Source: an uncultured Chlorobiaceae bacterium
GTDB lineage: Bacteria > Bacteroidota > Chlorobiia > Chlorobiales > Chlorobiaceae
Length of the DNA stretch: 32,742 nucleotides
Direction of reading: 5' to 3'
Assembly (NCBI GenBank): GCA_903994455.1
Contig: CAJEXI010000036.1
Coordinates: 1-32,742 of the forward strand
Position 1 is the first letter of the stretch. Each line of letters opens with the position of its first letter. Both the position numbers and the translations under genes were made by a program. Below are positions 1 through 8,057 of this stretch, piece after piece. The notes below the pieces were generated by a model, which was given only the letters and a program-made list of their open reading frames with translations, was not told the DNA's origin and ran no database searches.

Positions 1-1
1 C

Positions 2-184
2 TTATTCGTCATGTTGGCGCAAGCATTGGCGGCCATTGGGAGGTATTGCAATGACCACCATCGGCAACTGCTCCCAATTTTGAAGAGTCTTGATGTCAGA
101 CCCAGCAACTTTTGCCATGCAGTTTCATGGCCGCAAGGAGTTGCCAATTTGGGCCATGTGAACTTAATTGAGCTGTCCACCTGA
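2..184 (+). CDS. C-terminal end of an unrecognised protein (partial)
   Basis: A reading frame is open from the window edge for 60 codons and stops with TGA at 182-184. The peptide reads like a normal soluble protein: an Ala/Leu-rich helix near the start (LAQALAAIGRY), then HHRQLLPILKSL, ending LGHVNLIELST. A rho-independent terminator lies about 100 bases downstream, which fits a real gene end. I do not recognise the family. It could be the tail of a transposase or of a chromosomal enzyme; the 5' part is outside the window. Confidence 0.4.
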   Translation, partial: LFVMLAQALAAIGRYCNDHHRQLLPILKSLDVRPSNFCHAVSWPQGVANLGHVNLIELST

Positions 185-288
185 TAGCGAATAGCAAAAA
201 AAAGGAAATGACAGTTTGAATTTTTTTGAATTTAATCTTAGATTAAGACTAACAAATCATCCCCCGTTAGGCTTCGGCTTGCGGAACC

Positions 289-318
289 CCGCCAGGTTAC
301 GATCTGGCGGTTTTTTTT
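289..318 (+). terminator. Rho-independent terminator
   Basis: A 7-bp GC-rich stem (CCGCCAG at 289-295 with CTGGCGG at 304-310), an 8-base loop and a run of eight T form a textbook intrinsic terminator. It probably ends the transcript of the partial gene at the left edge. It lies directly upstream of the broken NYN gene, so that remnant must have its own promoter or be silent. Confidence 0.85.
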
Positions 319-338
319 ATTCTATCCGACCAGATGCC

Positions 339-740
339 ATGAACAGAGTCGTTTTTATCGTCGATGGGTTTAACCTCTATCACTCGTTAAAACGTGCTCA
401 TCCAGCGCAAGAAAAAGCTAAAACAAGATGGCTTGACCTGTATCGGCTCTGCTCCTCCAAGCTTCATCTCATCGGAAGAGTAAAGTGGAATCTTTCGCTC
501 TCGTCACCCGCCATCTCCCGAAATTATTTATCGAGTGCTTCGCCCCACTCAAGCTGCTTGCTGTCGAACAACAGCGTTCATGGCTGGACGAAGGTATTTC
601 TGAACCAAAAAAGCCCCGATGCTGCAGACGAGCAGCAAAGGCCATTCGGATGGAAACGATACGGTTGTTCTTCTTCGTGTCTGGTATCTCAAAGAAAAGA
701 AAACGGAAAGCCAGTTAAACATTGAGTCCCGAATAATTAT
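339..740 (+). pseudogene. NYN-domain (LabA/DUF88-like) nuclease gene, frameshifted
   Basis: The 5' part is well preserved. From ATG 339 it gives VVFIVDGFNLYHSL, the NYN/PIN-like opening with its metal-binding Asp, followed by KTRWLDLYRLCSSKLHLIG, as in DUF88/LabA proteins. After about codon 47 the family resemblance moves between frames. FALVTRHLPK, resembling the family's FSALAxHLPK, lies in the +2 frame near 490-520, and later pieces (YRVLRPTQ, then DTVVLLR) lie in the third frame. No single frame reads through. NYN proteins are predicted metal-dependent RNases. The 3' limit is approximate. Confidence is good for the N-terminus and modest for the later fragments. Confidence 0.6.
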
Positions 741-918
741 TCCTGCCGCCGCCGCTTTATTGGTGGCCTCAACGTACTTTTTCTGCATTGAGATATAAAA
801 ACCAAAACGGTTTTGCTTATATTGGAGCTTGTCAGTGATGATTTTTTGTTTACTCTTTGTTCATCAGGCAATACCATAGAGAAAGCAGGGGATTCGCTGA
901 GGCAGGTGGGATAAGGTG
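741..918. other. Intergenic, nothing recognised
   Basis: This stretch lies between the NYN remnant and the 3' end of the tRNA. Short frames exist here but show no family resemblance. I see no terminator hairpin for the minus-strand tRNA and no repeat. Confidence 0.5.
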
Positions 919-992
919 TGGACAATAAAGGACTCGAACCTTTGACCTCTCGCGTGTGAGGCGAACGCTCTAACCAACTGAGCTAATTGTCC
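919..992 (-). tRNA. tRNA-Val (anticodon CAC)
   Basis: Read on the minus strand, the sequence folds as a full cloverleaf. The 7-bp acceptor stem is GGACAAT paired with ATTGTCC, the D arm contains AGCTCAGTTGGTTAGAGC, and the anticodon stem TTCGC/GCGAG encloses loop CTCACAC, giving anticodon CAC for the valine codon GUG. The T arm has the invariant TTCGAGT loop. The discriminator base is A, and CCA is not encoded. A good sigma-70 promoter lies directly upstream. Confidence 0.95.
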
Positions 993-1007
993 ATAATTTT
1001 CAGCCGT

Positions 1008-1036
1008 AGTATAGGATTTGAAAGCCAATTTTGCAA
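1008..1036 (-). promoter_or_regulatory. Sigma-70 promoter of the tRNA-Val gene
   Basis: On the minus strand, TTGCAA (1031-1036) and TATACT (1008-1013) are separated by exactly 17 bases. The -10 box ends 15 bases before the first tRNA base, so transcription would start just ahead of the mature 5' end, as expected for a tRNA gene. Confidence 0.75.
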
Positions 1037-1143
1037 CTTTGCTTGCCGTTATTTTTTTACATTTCAAATGATATCATGGAAGAGCCAGATGTTCCTGGTG
1101 AGGATTCCAGTTGTTAATCTTTTTGGGTGTGAAGGATCTGTAT

Positions 1144-1162
1144 CAACTGAGTTAATTGTTTA
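1144..1162 (-). repeat. Partial copy of the tRNA-Val 5' end
   Basis: The 16 bases at 1144-1159 match 975-990, inside the tRNA gene, at 15 positions (CAACTGAGYTAATTGT). The copy is in the same orientation and about 170 bases away. Weaker similarity may continue toward an anticodon-loop-like TTCACAC on the minus strand, but no acceptor stem can form. It could be a decayed tandem tRNA or a trace of recombination at the tRNA. Confidence 0.5.
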
Positions 1163-1184
1163 ATAATCAGTTGGAGTGTAGAAT

Positions 1185-1466
1185 TTGGCTAGTATTTTTG
1201 CGAAGTTTGTAAAGCGCGATTTTTTCCACAATTTAAACGCGGATATCATGGATCAAAATAATCAGGTATTAACAATTAAAAATGCCGTCGGGATGGCTGG
1301 AGGTGCGGTGTTACTTGCCCCTGTCAGCTTTCCTGTTCTTCATGCGTTAACCGGCGTAGCTGTGGCGGGGCTCGGACTTTTTGCTGCTGGCACTTTGGTC
1401 TTCAAGACCGTAAGCGCGTTAACAGGAGGTATAAATCCGACAACCACAAATAATGGCGCAGACTAA
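1185..1466 (+). CDS. Small hydrophobic protein of unknown function
   Basis: This encodes 93 residues. TTG at 1185 is chosen as start because GGAG at 1173-1176 lies eight bases upstream; the internal ATG at 1248 has no comparable ribosome site. The N-terminal third is basic and aromatic (KFVKRDFFHNL). Residues about 38-75 form a hydrophobic Gly/Ala/Val-rich stretch that could span the membrane once or twice as a hairpin, followed by a short polar Thr/Asn-rich tail. No enzyme motif, lipobox or signal-peptidase site is visible. Small envelope proteins of this kind occur in green sulfur bacteria, including in chlorosomes, but I cannot match it to a named Csm protein. It stands alone between the tRNA and msrBA. 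Confidence 0.65.
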   Translation: MASIFAKFVKRDFFHNLNADIMDQNNQVLTIKNAVGMAGGAVLLAPVSFPVLHALTGVAVAGLGLFAAGTLVFKTVSALTGGINPTTTNNGAD

Positions 1467-1586
1467 TTCTAATTTGTGTTTAAAATAATTTGAACTGAGA
1501 ATTGAGACGATTTGCGCTATTATAAGAATGCTGTTTGTTTAAGATTTCAGGTGAATGACGTTACTGTTGTACAAATAAAAGATGCT

Positions 1587-2441
1587 ATGCTCTATAATCA
1601 GTTGACTCCCGAAGAAGAACGGGTGATTGTGCAGAAAGGCACAGAAATGCCCGGAAGTGGCGACTATTATCTGAACAAGGAGTTGGGGACTTATCTCTGT
1701 CGCCGGTGTGATTCTCCGCTTTTCAGATCCTCTGACAAGTTTGATTCAGGCACAGGGTGGCCAAGCTTTGATGATGCAATCGAAGGCGCAGTCAGGCAGA
1801 TTCCTGACGGGGATGGGCGGCGTACGGAAATAGTTTGCGCTAATTGCGGTGCTCATCTCGGCCATGTTTTTTTCAGGGAGGGGTTGACCGAAAAAAATGT
1901 TCGTCACTGTGTTAATTCAATTTCTCTGGGTTTTCTGCCGGAAACAACTTCTGCGGTGGTGACGCAAAAGGCGATTTTTGCCGGTGGATGTTTTTGGGGT
2001 GTTGAATACCATTTCAAAAAAGTAAAGGGTGTGCTTTCCGTAACATCAGGCTATACGGGAGGCATCATTGATCATCCCTCCTACAAACAGGTTTGTAGTG
2101 GCAAAACAGGACATGCCGAGGCGGTGGAGGTTGAGTTTGATGCCGCGCTGGTCAGCTATGAAACCCTTGCAAAACTCTTTTTTGAGATTCATGATCCCAC
2201 ACAGCATCATCGACAGGGGCCTGATATTGGAACGCAATACCGATCGGCTCTTTTTTATACCAATGAGGAGCAGAAAAAAGTAGCCGAACAGCTTGTTGGA
2301 GAGTTAAAAAGCAAAGGATATCATGTTGTGACCAGCATTGAAAAGGCCGGGATGTTCTGGTATGCTGAAGAGTACCATCAAGACTATTACCAAAAAACCG
2401 GTCATCAGCCCTATTGCCATCGTTATCAGAAACGCTTTTAG
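1587..2441 (+). CDS. msrBA: Bifunctional methionine sulfoxide reductase MsrB-MsrA
   Basis: This fused repair enzyme reduces both diastereomers of methionine sulfoxide back to methionine in the cytoplasm. The N-terminal MsrB domain (about residues 1-115, R-sulfoxide) shows the zinc pairs C38/C41 and C84/C87 and catalytic C108 in RHCVNSIS. The MsrA domain (about 128-284, S-sulfoxide) has the catalytic GCFWG motif at C135 and the HAEAVEVEFD and DIGTQYRS motifs. The frame is open back to 1512, but the family begins near LTPEEERVI, so ATG 1587 is preferred; no strong Shine-Dalgarno marks any candidate start. The fusion order B-A is a known arrangement. In a strict anaerobe it would serve defence against occasional oxygen exposure. 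It is followed 46 bases later by a Rap1a-like gene on the same strand. Confidence 0.93.
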   Translation: MLYNQLTPEEERVIVQKGTEMPGSGDYYLNKELGTYLCRRCDSPLFRSSDKFDSGTGWPSFDDAIEGAVRQIPDGDGRRTEIVCANCGAHLGHVFFREGLTEKNVRHCVNSISLGFLPETTSAVVTQKAIFAGGCFWGVEYHFKKVKGVLSVTSGYTGGIIDHPSYKQVCSGKTGHAEAVEVEFDAALVSYETLAKLFFEIHDPTQHHRQGPDIGTQYRSALFYTNEEQKKVAEQLVGELKSKGYHVVTSIEKAGMFWYAEEYHQDYYQKTGHQPYCHRYQKRF

Positions 2442-2487
2442 GCCCGTTGATTTTTTGTAAGTGCGACCCTCGTTCTAATGTTTTATT

Positions 2488-2835
2488 ATGATAAGCGGAT
2501 ATGATCTGGTAGCTGTGTGGCGAGAGTACAGGAAGCTGGAAAGTGGTCAAGTAGCAGTTGATCTCAATATTGGTGATTACAGGGGATATGTGGCAGGAGT
2601 GTGTGATGTGTGTAACCGCTGGTTATTTACAACTCCCGAGGGAACAACTCAGGGCCAGGTTTGTGCAGTTGTGGGGAAATGGCTTGAGGAGCATCCCGGG
2701 AGATGGCATAAACCCGCAATGGGTCTTGTGATACAGGCTCTTCAGGAGGCATTCCCCTATCAAAAAAAGCGGAGAAGAATGCGGCTGATTGTTCTTTGGG
2801 CTGAAAAGTTAAAATCCACCAGCGTTAGAAATTGA
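2488..2835 (+). CDS. Rap1a/Tai-like domain protein lacking a signal peptide
   Basis: This is a 115-residue protein. The core (about residues 29-92) follows the Rap1a family pattern: YVAGVCDV, then TPEGTTQGQVCAVVGKWLEEHP, then HKPAMGLVIQALQEAFP. Characterised Rap1a/Tai members are exported immunity proteins with disulfides; many relatives in environmental bacteria have no known role. Two things are unusual. An in-frame stop lies just upstream of ATG 2488, so no signal peptide can be encoded. The family's usual cysteines after FC(I/V)P and in the closing FPC are replaced (LFTTP and FPY), while two other Cys occur in VCDVC. The C-terminus is strongly basic (QKKRRRMR). It may be a cytoplasmic derivative or a decaying gene. 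Confidence 0.6.
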   Translation: MISGYDLVAVWREYRKLESGQVAVDLNIGDYRGYVAGVCDVCNRWLFTTPEGTTQGQVCAVVGKWLEEHPGRWHKPAMGLVIQALQEAFPYQKKRRRMRLIVLWAEKLKSTSVRN

Positions 2836-2877
2836 GGGTGATATTGATATGATTGCAATGCGGTTTGTAGCCAAAGC

Positions 2878-3876
2878 TCATGGTCTTGCAGCCCTGATGG
2901 CAAAGGCGCAGATCAACATGCCCGCAACCAGAAAGTTCTGCGCAATGGCGTTGTAGCGCACATCCATCGTCCCCGGCGACCTTACCAGAGCAAACTGCAG
3001 AAAAAACTGGGGAATGACGAGGGCGGCGACCATTATTGCGCTGGGAGATTGTCCGATGATGAAGAGATAGCATGATGCCAGAAGCTGGCCGGTATTGATC
3101 AGCACTGCGGCAATTTTGGCAGCATTGGTCTCCCCAAAAACCACTGGCAGTGTTCTTATGCCAACCTGCCTGTCGCCTTCGATTGATTTGAAATCGTTGA
3201 TGGTCATGGTGCCTGTGCTGGAGAGGGTGAACAGAGCTGCAATAATCAGCGACGGCTGAAGCGATGAAAGTGTAAAGCCCTGGTTGTATGCGATTTCGCC
3301 GGCTATCCAGGGAATAATAAGATAGGAAACCGCCACAATGATATTGCCCGCCCAAAGCCTTTTCTTCAGTTTGATGGGGTTGGCGCTGTAGAGGTGCGCA
3401 TTGACAATGCCGATAACAACGTAAAAGCCGATCAGGGGATGAATCAGATAGCCGGTGATGACCGAAAGAACCGACCAGAGGGCAATCAGGATTGTGGCAT
3501 TTTTAAGCGATATGGCACCGCCGGGTATCGGACGGTTTGGTTCGTTGATTTCATCGAGATCACGGTCAAAATAGTCGTTCAGCATCTGGCAGGTACCGCT
3601 GGCCAGTGGACCGGTCAGTAACATGCCGAGCATAAACTTCACGCCTGAAATCTCCTTCCATCCAAAAGAGCCACTTGCCACAGCGCCGCACAGAAAGCTC
3701 CACATGACCGGAATCCAGGTAACCGGTTTGAGAAATCGTATAACCAACGCAAGCCGGGAGAGATTTTCGGGAGGCATCGGTCTGGAATGAACCAGCTTAC
3801 GGACACTTAAAGGCGTAGTGAACTCACCGTTATCCGGCTGCTGTTCTGAATCCTTGATGGCACGAAAATCACTCAC
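2878..3876 (-). CDS. (Bacterio)chlorophyll synthase, ChlG/BchG/BchK family
   Basis: This integral-membrane UbiA-type prenyltransferase attaches the isoprenoid tail (phytyl/farnesyl/geranylgeranyl diphosphate) to a (bacterio)chlorophyllide, the last step of pigment synthesis. The first Asp-rich motif is clear in NDYFDRDLDEINEPNRPIPGG, and the second is in NDFKSIEGDRQVGIRTLPV. Both are typical of chlorophyll synthases rather than quinone prenyltransferases. About eight or nine hydrophobic segments follow a polar N-terminus of roughly 35 residues. Green sulfur bacteria carry three paralogues (BChl a, BChl c and Chl a synthases), and I cannot tell from sequence alone which this is. The called start is GTG at 3876, with AAGG abutting it; an ATG at residue 33 would give the more usual ~300 residues. 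Confidence 0.88.
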   Translation of the reverse strand: MSDFRAIKDSEQQPDNGEFTTPLSVRKLVHSRPMPPENLSRLALVIRFLKPVTWIPVMWSFLCGAVASGSFGWKEISGVKFMLGMLLTGPLASGTCQMLNDYFDRDLDEINEPNRPIPGGAISLKNATILIALWSVLSVITGYLIHPLIGFYVVIGIVNAHLYSANPIKLKKRLWAGNIIVAVSYLIIPWIAGEIAYNQGFTLSSLQPSLIIAALFTLSSTGTMTINDFKSIEGDRQVGIRTLPVVFGETNAAKIAAVLINTGQLLASCYLFIIGQSPSAIMVAALVIPQFFLQFALVRSPGTMDVRYNAIAQNFLVAGMLICAFAIRAARP

Positions 3877-3908
3877 CCTTACTTGCTTATATTGTAATAA
3901 CCTCTGCG

Positions 3909-6743
3909 TCAGGTCACGATGAAATCTGCTGCCGCAACCAGTGGGACTCCAATCAATGTTGCAAACTGTAAAGCTAAACCGGGCCCGCTTCCGTCGGCAT
4001 CATAATCCAGTTCGCCGGTTCTTGTGTTGTAGAGGATGAAGTCGTTCGTATGAGCGGCTGTCCCGTCGATACTTTCATGAAAATTTGCAGCAGACAGCAC
4101 ACCTGTTCTACTCAGTTTTTTGAAAATAGCATTTTCAAGCTCAATTTTATCAAGGTTTGGCGCAAAATCGTTGATGGTATCGACATTTAAGGAACCATTC
4201 AGGGCGGTATCAAAACGAAAAATGTCTGCACCGATACCGCCAATAAGCGTATCGTTGCCCGTTCCACCGTTGAGCGAGTCGTTGCCACTTCCACCGTCGA
4301 GGAGGTCATTGCCAGCGTTGCCGTTCAGTGTGTCATTTCCGGCAAGACCGTAACTGTGGTCATCACCACCAGTTCCATTCAACCTGTCAGTTCCGTTTGT
4401 TCCATTGATCGTGGTGAAGTTGAACGCGGTCTCAAAATTGAATGCGGTTTTATTCGATATACCCTCAAAATTATTGCCCGCAAGATCCTTGATAGCCGTA
4501 CTTTCGAGCAATACAGAGTAGTTGGTGCCAAATGCAAGATTATTGGCGGGGTTGATGGTGACGGTGTCGTGCAAGATCGTAACCTGTGTCGTATCCGTTG
4601 CGCTGATCAATTTCCAGAGTACGCCTGTGGCGGCATCGTAAACATTGAAAGCGCCGGTGCCAGCTTGTACCGACTCATTGAAGGTCAGCACGATGTTTGA
4701 CCCGACAGCAACAGCCGAGGTATTGTCTGTCGGTGAAAAGCTCAACAGCAGGGGAGGCGTCGTGTCGGTTGGTGTCACTCCTATGGATGGGTCGGCAACT
4801 GTAATGTCATCGAATTGGAGGTATTCAAAGTTGGTTAATTGGTCGTTACCGTCGGGACCTGCTACAAGAGTTATTCCGTTGTTCGAAGTGATCGTGTAAC
4901 CTTCCCTGGCTCCCGTAAAAACAGCCGTATCTGTACCGAGGCCTCCGTCCAGTATATCGTGGCCAGGCATGCCGTAGACGATATCATCGCCACGCATGCC
5001 GTAAAGCACGTTGTCTGAGGAATTGCCAGTCAACAAATCGTTGCCGTCACCGGCGATTGCGTTTTCGATAGTGGATCCTGAAGCGATCTTGAGAAAATCT
5101 ATGCCACCAAGTTTTGACGTGATATTTTCATTGAGATTGAGATCAAGATTTCGATACATCGCTGCTGCGTCAATCCAGTCTGTTCCTCCATCAATGTCTG
5201 AAAGTGTCAAGCGTGATGATTGAGCAGAGGCAAGAAGGGTGGTCAAAACTTCGTCTGTGTAGTGATAAACATCATTGTTCGTGACGGACGACCCATAGCC
5301 ATTGAAAGCAACAGAACTCAGTATGCCAGAATCCCTCTTTACGACATCCTGAATCTGCAACGTCCAAATGCCTATACTTGACTCGCCATGCAGTCCATCA
5401 ATGCCGAAGGTGTAGCTCAGCCGGTAGTCTGATGTTGATGCGGTGCCAGTGCTGCCGTTATAGAGACTCATTGTCGTGCCATCAGGCGACATCAGGCTTA
5501 TCCGAAGATTGGTGAAATTCGAGTGGGTCAGATTAAGTGTCAGATCAACGTGTTCAAGACTGACATTCTGTGAGACGCTGAAGGTATAGGTTGTGGTCGC
5601 CAGATCTGCTATAGCTTTGGCGGCCAGAAGGGTGCCTGTGGTGGCAACAGATTCCTTGAGCGAAGTGGCGGCAATCGGATTCAGGATGCTCCACACCTCA
5701 GCCATTCGTACTGCATTGAACGCATTCAGCATGCCATAGCCATAGTCTTCGCTGTAATGCAGGCCGCCACCATTCCAGTTGTCGGCACCGTTCCATTTCC
5801 ATGACAAATTTTCGTTTGTTTTGGGGCCACCGTAAAGGCTGCCAGCGCCGAGCGATGAGTAGGCAAGGATGTTTTGTACATCGCGCCAGCCGAGGGCATT
5901 GTTGGCGCTGAGCATCAGTGTTACCACGCCAACGGTTATTGGACCTGCTGCAGAGGTTCCGCCGAACTGATTGGTGTAATCGTTATTTAACAGGCCGTCA
6001 TAGCCGTTTCCTGTGCCAATCAGGTCAGTTGTCACTGAACCGGCTGGTGCCGCAACAAGAACATGCGCTCCGTATGTTGAATACGAAGCTATTGTGCCGG
6101 TAGCGTCAAGAGCTGCTACCGTCACGGTGTAACGGGAAGCATCCAGCGCCTCTCCGTTGCCGTCAATATTGTTATTGCCAGCCGATTTGATATTGATGGT
6201 GCCAAGCCCGCTCCGGCCGCTAGCCGAAGCATTGGCAAACTTTGCAACATCGCCGGATACCACGAAATCAGGGTAGCCGCCATAGCTGTGATTGGTGACA
6301 TCAAACTGGCCAAGACGATCAAGTGTCAGCAGGTAGCGCGCCCATGCAGAGTTGATGTCATCTTTGCCGCCAAAGATCCGGATTGCGGTGATTTCGGATT
6401 CAAATGCAATTCCGACCCCGCCAAGGCCATTGTTTTCAGCGGCAATAAGGCCAGCAACGGATGTTCCATGACCATCTGCAGATGTCAGTGGCTGGCCATT
6501 ATTCAGTGTGCCGAAGATTGTTACTTGACGACTGGAGTCGTAGTTAGCATCAAGATCCCATTGCGTTTTCTGTACTCCGTCGTCCCATATCCCGACCTTG
6601 ATTCCTTGGCCACGGTAATCCGCCCATAACCTCTCGAGTCCCAAAAAACCTGAGCTTTCTGTTCCATAACCCAACCGGCCAACCATCGAAAGATGCCATT
6701 GACTGGTATAAAGTGGATCGTTCGGTTTGAATGAATCGATCAT
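3909..6743 (-). CDS. Secreted subtilisin-like serine protease with RTX repeats
   Basis: This is a 944-residue multidomain protease. The S8 catalytic domain occupies about residues 30-350 with the triad D54 (GIWDDGV), H92 (DGHGTS) and S264 (GGTSAAGP), and oxyanion N190. A P/proprotein-convertase domain follows (about 365-490), typical of kexin-like enzymes. Next come a first RTX Ca2+-binding block (GDGNDLLTGN, GDDIVYGM), a Big_5/SbsA-type Ig-like domain (about 670-780), a second RTX block (GGDD, GNDTLNG, GNDLLDGG, GADIFRF) and a C-terminal segment typical of type I secretion signals. There is no N-terminal signal peptide, consistent with export by an ABC/MFP/TolC channel not present here. AGGAG lies nine bases before ATG 6743. 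Calcium should drive folding outside the cell; the substrate is unknown. Confidence 0.9.
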   Translation of the reverse strand: MIDSFKPNDPLYTSQWHLSMVGRLGYGTESSGFLGLERLWADYRGQGIKVGIWDDGVQKTQWDLDANYDSSRQVTIFGTLNNGQPLTSADGHGTSVAGLIAAENNGLGGVGIAFESEITAIRIFGGKDDINSAWARYLLTLDRLGQFDVTNHSYGGYPDFVVSGDVAKFANASASGRSGLGTINIKSAGNNNIDGNGEALDASRYTVTVAALDATGTIASYSTYGAHVLVAAPAGSVTTDLIGTGNGYDGLLNNDYTNQFGGTSAAGPITVGVVTLMLSANNALGWRDVQNILAYSSLGAGSLYGGPKTNENLSWKWNGADNWNGGGLHYSEDYGYGMLNAFNAVRMAEVWSILNPIAATSLKESVATTGTLLAAKAIADLATTTYTFSVSQNVSLEHVDLTLNLTHSNFTNLRISLMSPDGTTMSLYNGSTGTASTSDYRLSYTFGIDGLHGESSIGIWTLQIQDVVKRDSGILSSVAFNGYGSSVTNNDVYHYTDEVLTTLLASAQSSRLTLSDIDGGTDWIDAAAMYRNLDLNLNENITSKLGGIDFLKIASGSTIENAIAGDGNDLLTGNSSDNVLYGMRGDDIVYGMPGHDILDGGLGTDTAVFTGAREGYTITSNNGITLVAGPDGNDQLTNFEYLQFDDITVADPSIGVTPTDTTPPLLLSFSPTDNTSAVAVGSNIVLTFNESVQAGTGAFNVYDAATGVLWKLISATDTTQVTILHDTVTINPANNLAFGTNYSVLLESTAIKDLAGNNFEGISNKTAFNFETAFNFTTINGTNGTDRLNGTGGDDHSYGLAGNDTLNGNAGNDLLDGGSGNDSLNGGTGNDTLIGGIGADIFRFDTALNGSLNVDTINDFAPNLDKIELENAIFKKLSRTGVLSAANFHESIDGTAAHTNDFILYNTRTGELDYDADGSGPGLALQFATLIGVPLVAAADFIVT

Positions 6744-6806
6744 TGTTTTTATCTCCTGTGAAAAGATTTCACCACACCAAAAGTACTCGAATGAGAGGTG
6801 CGAGCC

Positions 6807-7136
6807 TCATTGAATCACCCCATTGACAGAAACAATCCGATCAACACGAAATGCTCCGTTTCCTTGCTGACAGGGTGAACGCCTCACCAGCATGCCTTCA
6901 AGTTCAAGTTGGGTTCCCTTTTCGAACTGCCCCGGCCTGACACCAACCAGCGCAACGGTTTGCCCGTCTGTACCAAGTAAAAGAGGGCAAACAATACCTC
7001 CTGTAGTGATTTCACCACGCAGTAAAACCTTTGCTGCCTCGGGCGAAGAATAATTCCCAGCCGCCATTGCTCTCCCTGTTGGACTGAAAAAACCGGATGC
7101 CGCAACGATCACCACAGTCATCCACAACATTTCCAT
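6807..7136 (-). CDS. Small exported protein of unknown function
   Basis: This encodes 109 residues with an N-terminal signal peptide: a hydrophobic stretch (MLWMTVVIVAASGFF) ending in AMAAG, so cleavage after AMA or MAA is likely. The mature part of about 80 residues is rich in beta-prone sequence, with two Cys (IVCPLLL and SPCQQG) that could form a disulfide in the periplasm. Patterns such as VALVGVRPGQFEKGTQLELEGMLVRR resemble a small OB-like fold, but I do not recognise a named family. The ATG at 7130 (third codon) is better placed than 7136 relative to the AAAGG upstream. It lies 63 bases upstream of the RTX protease on the same strand, so the two may be co-transcribed. Confidence 0.65.
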   Translation of the reverse strand: MEMLWMTVVIVAASGFFSPTGRAMAAGNYSSPEAAKVLLRGEITTGGIVCPLLLGTDGQTVALVGVRPGQFEKGTQLELEGMLVRRSPCQQGNGAFRVDRIVSVNGVIQ

Positions 7137-7430
7137 AACCTTTAAAATATATCAATTAAGGATACTTCAATCAAGCGATATCTCATTCTTGTGTCGATGA
7201 GACGAGAAGGAGTCCAATAATTTTTGAAACAGACCAGACATATCAATACCTTGCACAAGTTATAACGATAGTCAGAGAGTTGCTAATTTCACAAAGAGTA
7301 TTTTAAGGATTATCTTCTGCCTCTGAAAATATTTTGAACGACTTTTCACTGAGCGCTTGTGGCCGTACTCAATGAAGAATGTCGGTAAGCTTTCAACCAG
7401 TCAAACCAGACCAAATAACCATACGCCTCC
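7137..7430. other. Divergent intergenic region
   Basis: About 290 AT-rich bases separate the minus-strand exported-protein gene from the plus-strand LysE-type gene, so promoters for both must lie here. I do not see a convincing -35/-10 pair, an operator palindrome or an RNA structure. Confidence 0.4.
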
Positions 7431-8057
7431 ATGATTGACAGTAATGTCTTGCTTGCATTTTTTTCAACATCACTCATTCTTGCTCTCTCTCCCGGCCCCG
7501 ACAACCTTTTCGTCATGGCACAGTCGGCCCAGAATGGACGGGCCGCTGGTCTCTATGTAACACTCGGTCTTGCTACAGGGCTTATAGGACATACTGTTGC
7601 TGTGGCATTTGGACTTGCCGCCATTGTACACTCATCTGCGCTTGCTTTTGGTGTCATGAAATATATAGGGGCAGCGTATCTGCTTTATCTTGCATGGCAG
7701 GCGCTCAGGGCAACAGCAACAACTGTTCAGCGGCAGCCGGTTCAGGCGCTCTCCAGGGGAAGTCTTTACCGGCGCGGGATTCTCATGAATTTGACCAATC
7801 CCAAGGTTTCGTTCTTTTTTATGGCTTTTTTGCCGCAGTTTGCCAATCCTCGTTATGGTTCCATGATTTGGCAGTTTTTTCAACTTGGTGGTGTTTTTAT
7901 TATGGCAACGTTACTGATATTCGGGCTTGTCAGCTTTTTTGCCGGCGGACTTGGCGAGACTTTTCGCACCTCCGCCCTGGCACAGAAAACTGTCAACAGG
8001 ATCGCAGCGTTGGTGTTTACAGGGCTTGCGGTGAAGCTGGCATTCTCTGAACGTTAA
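7431..8057 (+). CDS. LysE/RhtB family amino-acid exporter
   Basis: This is a 208-residue inner-membrane protein with about six hydrophobic segments. The family signature LALSPGPDNLFVMAQS lies in the first loop (about residues 17-32), followed by GLYVTLGLATG. NLTNPKVSFFFMAFLPQF near residue 120 is the conserved second half of the RhtB/LysE fold. These carriers expel amino acids or their analogues (threonine, homoserine, leucine, lysine) using the proton gradient; the substrate cannot be predicted. The start at ATG 7431 gives the normal family length, although no Shine-Dalgarno is visible. It appears monocistronic. Confidence 0.9.
   Translation: MIDSNVLLAFFSTSLILALSPGPDNLFVMAQSAQNGRAAGLYVTLGLATGLIGHTVAVAFGLAAIVHSSALAFGVMKYIGAAYLLYLAWQALRATATTVQRQPVQALSRGSLYRRGILMNLTNPKVSFFFMAFLPQFANPRYGSMIWQFFQLGGVFIMATLLIFGLVSFFAGGLGETFRTSALAQKTVNRIAALVFTGLAVKLAFSER

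Noticed and set aside
1185..1466. Small hydrophobic protein as a named chlorosome envelope protein (Csm).
   Set aside because: I could not match it to the CsmA/E, CsmB/F or CsmC/D patterns I remember, so it is left as unknown.
2878..3876. Assigning the prenyltransferase specifically to BChl a, BChl c or Chl a synthase.
   Set aside because: The motifs are shared by all three paralogues in green sulfur bacteria; phylogeny would be needed.
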